Shown piece after piece: positions 1 through 6,631 of a stretch of 23,872 nt of DNA. The stretch comes from CANCDA01 sp043757205 (GTDB lineage Bacteria > Pseudomonadota > Gammaproteobacteria > Burkholderiales > Burkholderiaceae_C). The notes under the pieces are model-generated. The model was given only the letters and a program-made list of their open reading frames with translations. It did not search any database and was not told the DNA's origin. The stretch spans positions 1-23,872 of the forward strand of contig JAYVPU010000159.1 of assembly GCA_043757205.1 (NCBI GenBank). The letters run 5' to 3'. The position numbers and the translations under genes were made by a program. How positions within the stretch are numbered: the first letter of the stretch is position 1; each line of letters opens with the position of its first letter.

Positions 1-276
1 GCAACACCTGCGCATCAAGGTGTTCTTCGGCACCAGCGAGAACGCGGTGAAGACGCAGATCTGGATTGCCATATCGACCTACTTGCTGATTGCCATTGCG
101 AAGAAGCGTTTGCATCTTGACCATCACAGCCTGTATGAAATCCTACAGATCTTGAGCCTGTCCATGTTTGAAACTATCCCTATCAATCAACTACTTACGC
201 CACCATCACCGGATTCAGACCCGGATTTCGAGCCCAATCAGCTCGCTCTCCTCTGAAGAACGTTGGGACACTACTG
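1..276 (+). mobile_element. Right end of an IS4-type insertion sequence, left part outside the window
   Basis: The stretch holds the 3' end of a transposase gene followed by a short tail ending in GTTGGGACACTACTG at 262-276. Read on the other strand this tail begins CAGTAGTGTCC, which resembles the terminal inverted repeats I recall for this kind of IS4-family element. The boundary at 276/277 is supported independently: Bug-family similarity of the minus-strand receptor gene stops at exactly this point. The opposite end and the target duplication lie outside the window, so the exact family and limits are inferred. Confidence 0.65.
2..256 (+). CDS. IS4-family transposase, C-terminal 84 residues
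   Basis: This is the 3' part of a DDE transposase gene whose start lies left of the window, so position 2 is only the first complete codon. The translated block QHLRIKVFFGTSENAVKTQ, then IWIAISTYLLIAIAKKRL and a later NQLL, is the typical C-terminal signature of IS4-family transposases. It covers the region around the last acidic residue (E of SEN) and the YREK-like tail. The frame ends in NQLALL and a TGA at 254-256, close to the NQLxLF ending common in this family, so the C-terminus appears intact. The enzyme would catalyse cut-and-paste movement of the element. Whether the full gene is functional cannot be judged here. Confidence 0.85.
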   Translation, partial: QHLRIKVFFGTSENAVKTQIWIAISTYLLIAIAKKRLHLDHHSLYEILQILSLSMFETIPINQLLTPPSPDSDPDFEPNQLALL

Positions 277-1264
277 CACTCTTGATAAAGGCGGTAAATG
301 ACTCCGGTGTGCCCGGGCTCACCTGGACCCCCAGATTCTTGAACTGAGTGCCAATGTCCTTGCTGTTCAAGGCTTGGTTCAATGCCTGATTGAGACGCTG
401 AATCATCGCGCGGGGCGTCCCCGCAGGCACCACGATGCCGTGCCAACTCACCACCTCAAAATTCGGCAAACCCGATTCCATCATGGTCGGTAGATCGGGT
501 AAATCGGGCATGCGCTGGGCACTGGTCACCGCCAGCGCCCGCAGCCGGTTTTGCTGCACGAAGGGCATCACCGAGGCAGAGGTCGCAAACATCATTTGCA
601 CCTGACCGCCGAACAGGTCTGTCAATGCCGGTTGCGCGCCTTTGTATGGCACATGTTCGATGTCCAGACCGGCCTCGGTTTTGAACCACTGCCCGGTTAA
701 ATGCGCCGCTGCACCCGTGCCCGAAGAAGCAAAGTTCAGTTGGCCCGGATGGGCCTTGGCATAGGCGATCAATTGGCTTGCGCTTTGTACCGGCAGCTTG
801 GAACTCACCACCAAAATACTGGGCTGGATGCCCACCAGACCCACTGCATCAAAATCACGGATCGGATCAAACGACAACTTCGGATACAGCACGGCATTGG
901 TGGCCAAGATGCTGTTGTTGCCCAGTAGCCACGTGTTGCCATCCGCAGGACTACGGGCCACAAGCTCCGCCGCCAAGTTGCCACCCGCACCTGGGCGGTT
1001 TTCAACGATGACGTTTTGCTTGAGCACGTCGCCCATATAACGCCCCAGCGCGCGGGCCAATACGTCGCTAGGGCCGCCCGGTGTAAAACCGACGATGAAG
1101 TGAATCGGCTTGGCGGGTACCGGGCTTTGCGCCACAACAGGGCTACACAAGCCCCACAGCATCAGCGCAGCCGCAAGTACCAACGCGTTCAAATTCACCT
1201 GTCGTTTCACGGTCACCATCCTATTCATCACCATCTGGTGATCCGACAGCATCGTGCCACGCAC
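215..1264 (-). CDS. Bug/TctC-family periplasmic solute receptor 1, C-terminus replaced by IS sequence
   Basis: This is an extracytoplasmic receptor of the tripartite tricarboxylate (TTT) type, which binds carboxylates in the periplasm. A signal peptide (LNALVLAAALMLWG, ending near VVAQ) is followed by the first-lobe motif GFTPGGPSDVLAR, then ENRPGAGGNLAAELVA, SPADGNTWLLG and the second-lobe motif HVPYKGAQPALTDLFGGQ. Family similarity runs to FTAFIKS and then stops. The usual last helix (W-x-x-V-I/V...G-x-x-x) is absent, and about 20 residues come from the IS end (coding junction near 277). The protein may lack a properly packed C-terminus. The start is uncertain: GTG at 1264 has AAGAGA upstream, but ATG at 1228 gives a more normal signal peptide. 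It lies 21 nt downstream of receptor 2, so it is the last gene of the operon. Confidence 0.85.
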   Translation of the reverse strand: MRGTMLSDHQMVMNRMVTVKRQVNLNALVLAAALMLWGLCSPVVAQSPVPAKPIHFIVGFTPGGPSDVLARALGRYMGDVLKQNVIVENRPGAGGNLAAELVARSPADGNTWLLGNNSILATNAVLYPKLSFDPIRDFDAVGLVGIQPSILVVSSKLPVQSASQLIAYAKAHPGQLNFASSGTGAAAHLTGQWFKTEAGLDIEHVPYKGAQPALTDLFGGQVQMMFATSASVMPFVQQNRLRALAVTSAQRMPDLPDLPTMMESGLPNFEVVSWHGIVVPAGTPRAMIQRLNQALNQALNSKDIGTQFKNLGVQVSPGTPESFTAFIKSAVVSQRSSEESELIGLEIRV

Positions 1265-1285
1265 GCCACAGTTCTCTTACAGGGT

Positions 1286-2287
1286 TTACTCCAACACAAT
1301 CCCGCGCTCTTTCACCACCCGCGCCCACAGCGCCATTTGCTGGCGGATGAAGCTTTGCGCCGCATCAGGGCTGCCCTTTTGCAACTCACCACCGAGTTGC
1401 GCAATACGGGCCAGCACCTCAGGCGATTCCATCGCTTTTTGCAGCGCGGCAGCCAGCTTTTGTACCACCGCCTCGGGCGTGCCTGCTGGGGCCAAAATCA
1501 CATTCCACTCATAAATCTCAGCCCCCACTACTCCCGCCTCGGCCATGCTGGGCACGCCCGGCAAGATGGGTGAGCGCTTGGCACTGGTCACAGCCAGCGC
1601 ACGCAGTCGGCCCAACTGGATGTGGCCCAAGATCGAAGCCAGGTTGCCAAAAAACACCGGCACCTGCCCACCCACCACGTCATTGAGCGCCGGGCCTGCG
1701 CCCTTGTAGGGGATGTGGGCCATCTCAACTTTGGCGGCAGACTCAAACAAGGCCCCCGCCAAATGTTGGGCCGAGCCATTGCCCGAGGATGCAAACGTCA
1801 CCGCGTCTTTGCGCACCTTGGCCAGGCTCACCAGATCGGCCACGGACTTGGCAGAGAACTGCGCATTGACCAGCAGCACATTGGGGAACAAGGCGATCAA
1901 GCCACTGGGGTGAAAGGCTTTGTCAGTGTCATAAGGCAGCTTGGGGTAGAGCGCCGGATTCACCGCGAAGGAGGATGCGTCCAGCATCAGCGTGTGGCCA
2001 TCAGGCACGGCCTTGGCGACGATGGCCGCACCAATCTGCCCACTGGCCCCGGGCTTGTTTTCAATCACCACCGGTTGGCCCAAGGCCTCGCTCAACTTGG
2101 GGGCGATCAAGCGCGCCATGGTGTCCGCGCCGCCTGCGGGCGGGTAGGTGACGACGAGGGTGATGGGCTTGGTGGGCCAGGCAGCAGCTTGGGCGTGGGA
2201 CATGGCAGGCGTCAAGAAGGAGACGACTGCTACAAATAAAAGAGCTGTTTGCGCAGCATACACATGGGTTAGAGCCGTATTTTTCAT
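1286..2287 (-). CDS. Bug/TctC-family periplasmic solute receptor 2
   Basis: This complete 333-residue receptor has a signal peptide (LLFVAVVSFLTPAMSHAQA) and the family landmarks TYPPAGGADTMARLIAP, IENKPGASGQIGAAIVA, VPDGHTLML, FASSGNGSAQHLAG and HIPYKGAGPALNDVVGGQ. It ends with the normal last helix, LWARVVKERGIVLE. It should bind a carboxylic acid in the periplasm; the ligand cannot be read from sequence. GAGAAAATTC precedes the ATG as a weak ribosome binding site. The first codons, covering most of the signal peptide, coincide with a dispersed repeat (2221-2280), so this secretion signal may be repeat-derived. The gene sits 109 nt downstream of the CoA-transferase and 21 nt upstream of receptor 1. 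Confidence 0.92.
   Translation of the reverse strand: MKNTALTHVYAAQTALLFVAVVSFLTPAMSHAQAAAWPTKPITLVVTYPPAGGADTMARLIAPKLSEALGQPVVIENKPGASGQIGAAIVAKAVPDGHTLMLDASSFAVNPALYPKLPYDTDKAFHPSGLIALFPNVLLVNAQFSAKSVADLVSLAKVRKDAVTFASSGNGSAQHLAGALFESAAKVEMAHIPYKGAGPALNDVVGGQVPVFFGNLASILGHIQLGRLRALAVTSAKRSPILPGVPSMAEAGVVGAEIYEWNVILAPAGTPEAVVQKLAAALQKAMESPEVLARIAQLGGELQKGSPDAAQSFIRQQMALWARVVKERGIVLE
2221..2280. repeat. Dispersed repeat copy forming the 5' end of receptor gene 2
   Basis: On the plus strand this reads AGCTGTTTGCGC ... GGGTTAGAGCCG with flanking A/T-rich bases. It aligns with the copy inside purL at 22907-22970, which reads AGCTGCTTACGC ... GGGCTAGAGGCCG, with the same order and nearly the same spacing. 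From memory, a very common intergenic repeat in Comamonadaceae genomes has this core. Here it overlaps the start codon region and signal peptide of receptor 2. Confidence 0.55.
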
Positions 2288-2338
2288 GAATTTTCTCAGT
2301 TAAGGCAGGTATTTTCAAGCACTCTGAAAATTTCGACT

Positions 2339-2355
2339 TAAGGCGTAATGCCTTA
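2339..2355 (-). other. Short hairpin between CoA-transferase and receptor 2 genes
   Basis: TAAGGC and GCCTTA form a six-base-pair stem around a five-base loop, in the 109-nt gap between the CoA-transferase stop and the receptor 2 start. No convincing U-run follows on the minus strand, so it is more likely an mRNA processing or attenuating structure than a full terminator. It may also have no function. Confidence 0.25.
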
Positions 2356-2396
2356 CTCAAAGATTCCGGCCAACCGTTAAAGCTGAAGAATCGTGG

Positions 2397-3695
2397 TCAG
2401 ATCGGAATTCCCATCCGCTGAGCCTGCGCAGTCAGCTCACCCCGGAAATCCGGGTGCGCAATCCCAATCAACTCACGCGCGCGCTGCCCGGCCGACTTGC
2501 CGCGCAACTGGGCCACACCGTACTCGGTGACGACGTAGTTGATGTCGTTCTTGCTGGTACTGACGTGGGTGCCGGGGCTGAGTACGGGGACTATGCGTGA
2601 AATGCTGTCGTTTTTGGCGGTGGACGGCAACACGATAAAGGCCTTGCCACCACGCGAGCGGTTGGCGGCGCGCACGAAGTCGGACTGGCCGCCAGTGCCT
2701 GAGTAAGGCGAAGAACCCAGGCTTTCGGAGCCGCACTGACCGAGCAGGTCAATCTGCAACGTGGCGTTGATGGCGATCAGCTTGTCATTCTGGCCTGCCA
2801 GTTCGGGGGTGTTGGTGAAGTCAACTGGATGGATTTCGAGCGCCGGGTTACGGTCCATGAAGCGATAGAGCTTGTTGGAGCCGAGGGCGAAGGTGGCGAC
2901 CATTTTGCCGGGCAGGTAGTTCTTGCGCCGATTGGTGACGGCGCCGCTTTCCACCAAAGTCAAAATGCCGTCGCCGATCATCTCAGTGTGAATGCCCAGG
3001 TCGTGCTTGTGCGTGAGCTGCATCACCACCGCATCGGGGATGCCGCCGTAGCCGATTTGCAGGGTCGAGCCGTCATCAATCATGTCGGCAACGTACTTGC
3101 CAATGGCCTCCTGCACCTGGCCGATCTTGGGCAGCCCGACTTCGAGCACCGGCTCGCTGCTTTCAACCAGGGCTGTGACCTGCGAGATGTGCACATGGCA
3201 ATTGCCAAAGGCAAAGGGCACGTTGGGGTTGATCTCCAGCACCACCGCCCTGGCCTTGGCGATGGCGGCCAGGGTGTAGTCGGCGCCCAGGCTGATGGAG
3301 AAATAACCGTGAACGTCCATGGGCGAGGCCATGCTGAAGACCACGTCGGCGGGAATCTGCCCGCGCTCGATCTGGGCGGGTATTTCCGAGAAGTAGTTGG
3401 GAATGAAATCGATCCAACCCGCCTGCCCACCCGCGCGGGTGGCCGCGCCGTAGAAGAAGGCGACATGGCGAACATGGTCCACGGTCTGCGGATCGATGTA
3501 GGCGTATTTGCGCATGGCCAGGATTTGCGCCACTTTGACGTCCATGAAATCGCGGCGCTGCTCGGACAGCGCGGTCAACAGCGCCGGCGGCTCGCCGACA
3601 CCGGTTGGCACGATGATGAGGTCGCCATTGCGCACCTGGCGCACGGCGTCTGCGGCCGAGACGCGTTTTTGTAGGTATGAGTCCTGAATCGACAT
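2397..3695 (-). CDS. Acetyl-CoA hydrolase/CoA-transferase family protein (4-hydroxybutyrate CoA-transferase-like)
   Basis: This 432-residue family I CoA-transferase would move CoA from acetyl-CoA or another acyl-CoA onto a free carboxylic acid in the cytoplasm. Visible features are an N-terminal domain with GDLIIVPTGVGEPPALL, the glycine-rich QIGYGGIPDAVV, the catalytic-glutamate motif HTEMIGDG with Glu238, and the C-terminal GTGGQSDF loop at 333-340. Glu238 matches, as I recall, the active-site glutamate number of the clostridial 4-hydroxybutyrate CoA-transferase. Length is normal. AAGGAAAC lies a few bases before the ATG. It lies 50 nt after the CMD-like gene in the same operon, so the likely substrate is the acid imported or made by the neighbouring genes. 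Hydrolase activity is an alternative. Confidence 0.9.
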   Translation of the reverse strand: MSIQDSYLQKRVSAADAVRQVRNGDLIIVPTGVGEPPALLTALSEQRRDFMDVKVAQILAMRKYAYIDPQTVDHVRHVAFFYGAATRAGGQAGWIDFIPNYFSEIPAQIERGQIPADVVFSMASPMDVHGYFSISLGADYTLAAIAKARAVVLEINPNVPFAFGNCHVHISQVTALVESSEPVLEVGLPKIGQVQEAIGKYVADMIDDGSTLQIGYGGIPDAVVMQLTHKHDLGIHTEMIGDGILTLVESGAVTNRRKNYLPGKMVATFALGSNKLYRFMDRNPALEIHPVDFTNTPELAGQNDKLIAINATLQIDLLGQCGSESLGSSPYSGTGGQSDFVRAANRSRGGKAFIVLPSTAKNDSISRIVPVLSPGTHVSTSKNDINYVVTEYGVAQLRGKSAGQRARELIGIAHPDFRGELTAQAQRMGIPI

Positions 3696-3745
3696 GCTTG
3701 TTTCCTTGAGGCGTATTAAGGTTGCCTGATGCCTGGTTTGAAAAC

Positions 3746-4357
3746 TCAGTCGCGGCTTAAAACTTGAAGTTCAGGCTGCACCCCTTCAGGCAGCGGATAT
3801 TGATCCACATTCAGCGACATGCTGACCAGCGTGTAGTAGCTCATCGTGCCCATGACATCAACCACGCCGCGTTCGCCAAAGTGGGCTGCCAACGCTGCGT
3901 AGGTCGAATCGCTGACTTGTTTTTTCTCAAGCAGCTCATGACAGAAGCCATAGACCGCAGCGACTTCAGGGGCCAGCGTGTTCAAGTGGGTTGGCATACG
4001 GTCTGCGGCAATGTCATCGACCAATGCCGAGTCCAGCCCGGCATCGAGCGCAATCCGCTTGTGGGCGAACCAGACAAACTGGCTGGTCCAACAGCGGGCC
4101 ACCAACAAAATGACCAGCTCGTTGAGCGCCAGGGGCAGTGAGGAATTGAAGCGGGTGTGCTCACCAAATTGCTGGGCCAGGTGGCCCAGCTCAGGGCTGC
4201 GCATGAGCACGTTGTACGGGCCTTGCAGGGAGCCGCGTTTGCCGCTCATCACACCCTCGGCCATGGCCAGTTGGGCGGGGGTCATGGTGTCCCATGTCAG
4301 GGGGGCGAAGCGGTGGCCTCGGATGTTCAGGGGTGGTCGGCTCGAAGGGGGGGGCAT
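3746..4357 (-). CDS. Carboxymuconolactone-decarboxylase-like (CMD/AhpD fold) protein
   Basis: This 203-residue all-helical protein carries the CMD-family block: GPYNVLMRSPELG, then EHTRFNSSLPLALNELVILL, then the helix with FVWFAHKRIALDAGL, and AVYGFCHELLEKKQVSD further on. The redox CxxC of AhpD is missing; a single Cys precedes the FVWFAH segment. It is therefore closer to the decarboxylase/lactonase-like or uncharacterised members than to peroxidase reductants. Start choice: the frame is open to a TTG at 4396, but the ATG at 4357 has AGGA nine bases upstream and gives the usual N-terminus. It follows the dioxygenase by 46 nt and precedes the CoA-transferase by 50 nt, so a role in the same catabolic route is inferred. 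The reaction is unknown. Confidence 0.82.
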   Translation of the reverse strand: MPPPSSRPPLNIRGHRFAPLTWDTMTPAQLAMAEGVMSGKRGSLQGPYNVLMRSPELGHLAQQFGEHTRFNSSLPLALNELVILLVARCWTSQFVWFAHKRIALDAGLDSALVDDIAADRMPTHLNTLAPEVAAVYGFCHELLEKKQVSDSTYAALAAHFGERGVVDVMGTMSYYTLVSMSLNVDQYPLPEGVQPELQVLSRD

Positions 4358-4403
4358 CGTTGGCGTCCTGGATGGTGTCTTGGGGGTGAAGGTCAAACCG
4401 GCA

Positions 4404-5264
4404 TCAAACTGGCTTATTGCCCTGCAAGGTGATGCGATGCATCAGCCTGAGGTGGCCGTGGTAGTCATTGACGGGGTTGTGCTGGGTGCAGCGGTTGTCC
4501 CAAAACGCGAGCGCGTTGGGCTGCCACGCAAAGCGGCAGGTGAACTCGGGCTTGACTTGGTGGGCAAAGAGGAAATTCAAAATCGATGCGCTCTCAGTGT
4601 CGGTCATGCCGTCAATGCCTGCGGTGTGGGCCACGTTGACATACAGCGCTTTGCGCCCGGTCTCGGGGTGGGTGCGCACGATGGGGTGCAGGGCCTGGAA
4701 CTGCTGTGGCGCAGTGGCTGCGCCCTGCCCTTTGCCGTCGCCTTTCACATCGATTTTCCCATCGGTCTTGATGCGGTCTTCGCGTGTTTTTGAGACATCG
4801 GCTTTGGCTGAACTGCTGATGCCCTTCAAACCGGCCAACACACCTTTCATCGTGTCAGACAGGGTTTCATAGGCCAGGTATTGATTGGCAAACAGCGTGT
4901 CCCCGCCATAGGGCGGCACGGCTTTGGCCAGCAGCATGGAGCCCATCGGTGGCATGTCCAGGTAGGTCGTGTCCGAATGCCAGATGCCACCGAAATTGAC
5001 TTTCTCATGCGCGAGTTTTTTAACTTCAATGATGTGAGAAAAGCCCTCAATCCCTTTGACAAAGGGATACTCAATCGGCTGGCCCATCGCTTGGGCAAAG
5101 GCCAGAAATTGCGCCGGGGTGAGGTCTTGATGACGAAGAAAAATAACCTGGTGTTCCAGAAAGACCTGGCGAATGTCAGCGGCCAAACGGGCTGAAATGC
5201 CTTGGGACAAGTCCACACCCGAAATTTCAGCGCCGAGCGCGCCCGCTATTTTTTTGATTTGCAT
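4404..5264 (-). CDS. TauD/TfdA-family Fe(II)/2-oxoglutarate-dependent dioxygenase
   Basis: This 286-residue cytoplasmic hydroxylase belongs to the taurine dioxygenase superfamily. The iron ligands are visible as H96 and D98 in WHSDTTYLDMP and the distal H262 in TQHNPVNDYHG. R273, eleven residues after H262 as in TauD, should hold 2-oxoglutarate; R277 is a further conserved Arg. N-terminal IAGALGAEISGVDLS is typical of the family. A charged, Lys/Asp/Gly-rich loop at 155-185 is the most variable part. The frame extends upstream to 5333, but the ATG at 5264 matches the family N-terminus; no strong Shine-Dalgarno is seen, so coupling to receptor 3 (stop 26 nt upstream) is likely. The substrate, probably an organic acid or ether, is unknown. 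Confidence 0.9.
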   Translation of the reverse strand: MQIKKIAGALGAEISGVDLSQGISARLAADIRQVFLEHQVIFLRHQDLTPAQFLAFAQAMGQPIEYPFVKGIEGFSHIIEVKKLAHEKVNFGGIWHSDTTYLDMPPMGSMLLAKAVPPYGGDTLFANQYLAYETLSDTMKGVLAGLKGISSSAKADVSKTREDRIKTDGKIDVKGDGKGQGAATAPQQFQALHPIVRTHPETGRKALYVNVAHTAGIDGMTDTESASILNFLFAHQVKPEFTCRFAWQPNALAFWDNRCTQHNPVNDYHGHLRLMHRITLQGNKPV

Positions 5265-5290
5265 GGTGGTTGGAATGTGTGTGGTGCTTG

Positions 5291-6331
5291 TCAGTCTGCC
5301 GTCGCGCCCGAACTCTTCACCACCGCCGCCCATTTTTGGATGTCAGCGTGCAGCATGGCGGCGAACTCTTCGGGCCGCGTCTCAAACGGCTCTGCGCCCA
5401 GCACTGCAAATTTTTCCAACGTATCTTTGTCTTCCAGAACCTTCTTGATGTCCGCATTGATCTGCCGCACCACCGCTACCGGTGTTCCTTTGGGCGCGAA
5501 CAGGCCAAACCAGGGGTTGATGACAAAACCAGGGTAGCCCGACTCGGCAATGGTGGGGATGTCTTTGAATGCCGCCGCGCGCTTGGAGCCCGTCACTGCC
5601 AGCCCATTGACCGTACCGGCGCGAATGTGCTGCGCGACCGAAGGCAGGCTGGTGAACACCAACTGGATTTGCCCGGAAATCAGATCGGTGAGCGCGGGGG
5701 CTGCGCCCTTGTAGGGCACATGCAACATCTTGGGCGCAGTCGCACCTTGCGCAGTGCTGGCGGCGCTGTAGGCGTTGAACATTTCCCCCAGCAAGTGATT
5801 CACCGAGCCATTGCCCGCCGAGCCAAACGACACCGGGTTCTTGGCTGCGTAAGCCGCCAGCTCCTTCATGTTACTCACGGGCAGCTTGGCATTGGCCGCT
5901 GCCACAAAGGGCACGTTGGCCAAGGTGGCCACGGCGGCAAAATCGGCCTCAGGATCGAAAGGCAGTTTTTTATAAATGCTGACGTTGATGGCGTGCGAGC
6001 CCACGTAAGACATCAAGAGCGTGTAGCCGTCCGCCGGGGCCTTGGCCACCACGTCCATGCCGATGTTGCCGCCCGCGCCCGCCCGGTTTTCCACCACCAC
6101 GGCCTGGCCCCATTTTTCGGTCAATTTTTGACCGACGATACGGGCCAGTGCATCCGATGCGCCGCCGGGTGTTTGCGGCACGATGATTCGAACCGGCTTG
6201 CTGGGGAATGGGGCGATGGGTGATGCGCTTTGCGCCAGCACGACGGTCGAACTCATCGTCACGGCCCATGCCAGCAGCGTCATGACTGAGAGATTTGTTA
6301 TTGATTTAAAAGCAGGCTGCGGGAGTTTCAT
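5291..6331 (-). CDS. Bug/TctC-family periplasmic solute receptor 3
   Basis: This 346-residue secreted receptor has a signal peptide (NLSVMTLLAWAVTMSSTVVLAQ). Family motifs are VPQTPGGASDALARIVGQ, VENRAGAGGNIGMDVVAKAPADGYTLLM, FGSAGNGSVNHLLGEMF, HVPYKGAAPALTDLISGQ and the normal last helix IQKWAAVVKSSGATAD. A small insertion (YSAASTAQGATAPKM) sits before the VPYKG motif. The ATG at 6331 is preceded by AAGGATCC, which favours it over the longer frame starting at 6403. It is placed directly before the dioxygenase gene with a 26-nt gap, so its ligand is probably the dioxygenase substrate. No TctA/TctB partner is present in the window. Confidence 0.92.
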   Translation of the reverse strand: MKLPQPAFKSITNLSVMTLLAWAVTMSSTVVLAQSASPIAPFPSKPVRIIVPQTPGGASDALARIVGQKLTEKWGQAVVVENRAGAGGNIGMDVVAKAPADGYTLLMSYVGSHAINVSIYKKLPFDPEADFAAVATLANVPFVAAANAKLPVSNMKELAAYAAKNPVSFGSAGNGSVNHLLGEMFNAYSAASTAQGATAPKMLHVPYKGAAPALTDLISGQIQLVFTSLPSVAQHIRAGTVNGLAVTGSKRAAAFKDIPTIAESGYPGFVINPWFGLFAPKGTPVAVVRQINADIKKVLEDKDTLEKFAVLGAEPFETRPEEFAAMLHADIQKWAAVVKSSGATAD

Positions 6332-6359
6332 CTTGGGATCCTTAGTGGGTCGGATGATC

Positions 6360-6566
6360 TTAGCGCAGGGGCTTGAGCAAGTCTGACAGCCCGTTGTGAT
6401 CAATCTCGTGCATCAACGCCAACAGACGGCCCAGCTCACCGGACGGGAAGCCCTCACGCGCAAACCAGTTCAAATAATTGCCCGGCAGGTCGGCGATCAA
6501 TCGCCCCTTGTACTTGCCATAGGGCATCTCGCGCGTGACGAGTTTTTGAAGTTGGTCGGTGTCCAT
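6360..6566 (-). CDS. DUF3820 family small protein
   Basis: This complete 68-residue protein has the DUF3820 signature: MPYGKYKGRLIADLPGNYLNWF, then GFPSGELGRLLALMHEI, then the C-terminal GLSDLLKPLR. The function of the family is not established; some members are labelled quorum-sensing-regulated virulence factors. On the minus strand a possible -10 box (TATAGT) lies only five bases before the GAGGC-ATG, implying a very short leader. The gene lies between receptor 4 and receptor 3 on the same strand. Its first 11 codons and upstream bases are duplicated at 9115-9160. It looks like an unrelated resident gene now embedded in the catabolic cluster. Confidence 0.88.
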   Translation of the reverse strand: MDTDQLQKLVTREMPYGKYKGRLIADLPGNYLNWFAREGFPSGELGRLLALMHEIDHNGLSDLLKPLR

Positions 6567-6580
6567 GCCTCACTATATCG
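6535..6580. repeat. 46-bp direct repeat, copy A (5' end and promoter of DUF3820 gene)
   Basis: This segment matches 9115-9160 in the same orientation at 40 of 46 positions. It spans the first 10-11 codons of the DUF3820 gene, its start codon and the TATAGT box. The two copies bracket the receptor 4 and PrpD genes, a 2,580-bp offset. Confidence 0.85.
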
Positions 6581-6603
6581 GGTGCACCAACACGGGGATG
6601 TAC

Positions 6604-6631
6604 CGGCTAAATGCAAGCGGCTAAATGCAAT
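6604..6631. repeat. 14-bp tandem duplication next to the receptor 4 stop codon
   Basis: CGGCTAAATGCAAG at 6604-6617 is followed at once by CGGCTAAATGCAAT at 6618-6631. The second copy ends at the first base of the receptor 4 stop codon. A recent slippage duplication is the simplest reading. Confidence 0.85.

Noticed and set aside
195..446. A second minus-strand frame ends ERADWARNPGLNPVMVA, which looks like a Bug C-terminal helix and suggested a simple frameshift in receptor 1.
   Set aside because: The segment lies inside the IS, opposite the transposase C-terminus, and similarity of the receptor ends at the IS-like terminus at about 277. The resemblance is probably chance, although a frameshift cannot be fully excluded.
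2829..3674. Long plus-strand frame of 281 codons opposite the CoA-transferase.
   Set aside because: It is an antisense shadow of a clearly recognisable enzyme gene and has no family features, being rich in H, G and V as is usual for such shadows in GC-rich DNA.
4358..4396. TTG at 4396 as start of the CMD-like protein.
   Set aside because: The added 13 residues are low-complexity, and the ATG at 4357 has a better-placed AGGA and matches the family N-terminus.
5270..6223. Plus-strand frame of 317 codons opposite receptor 3.
   Set aside because: It is antisense to a full-length Bug receptor, with no recognisable domain.
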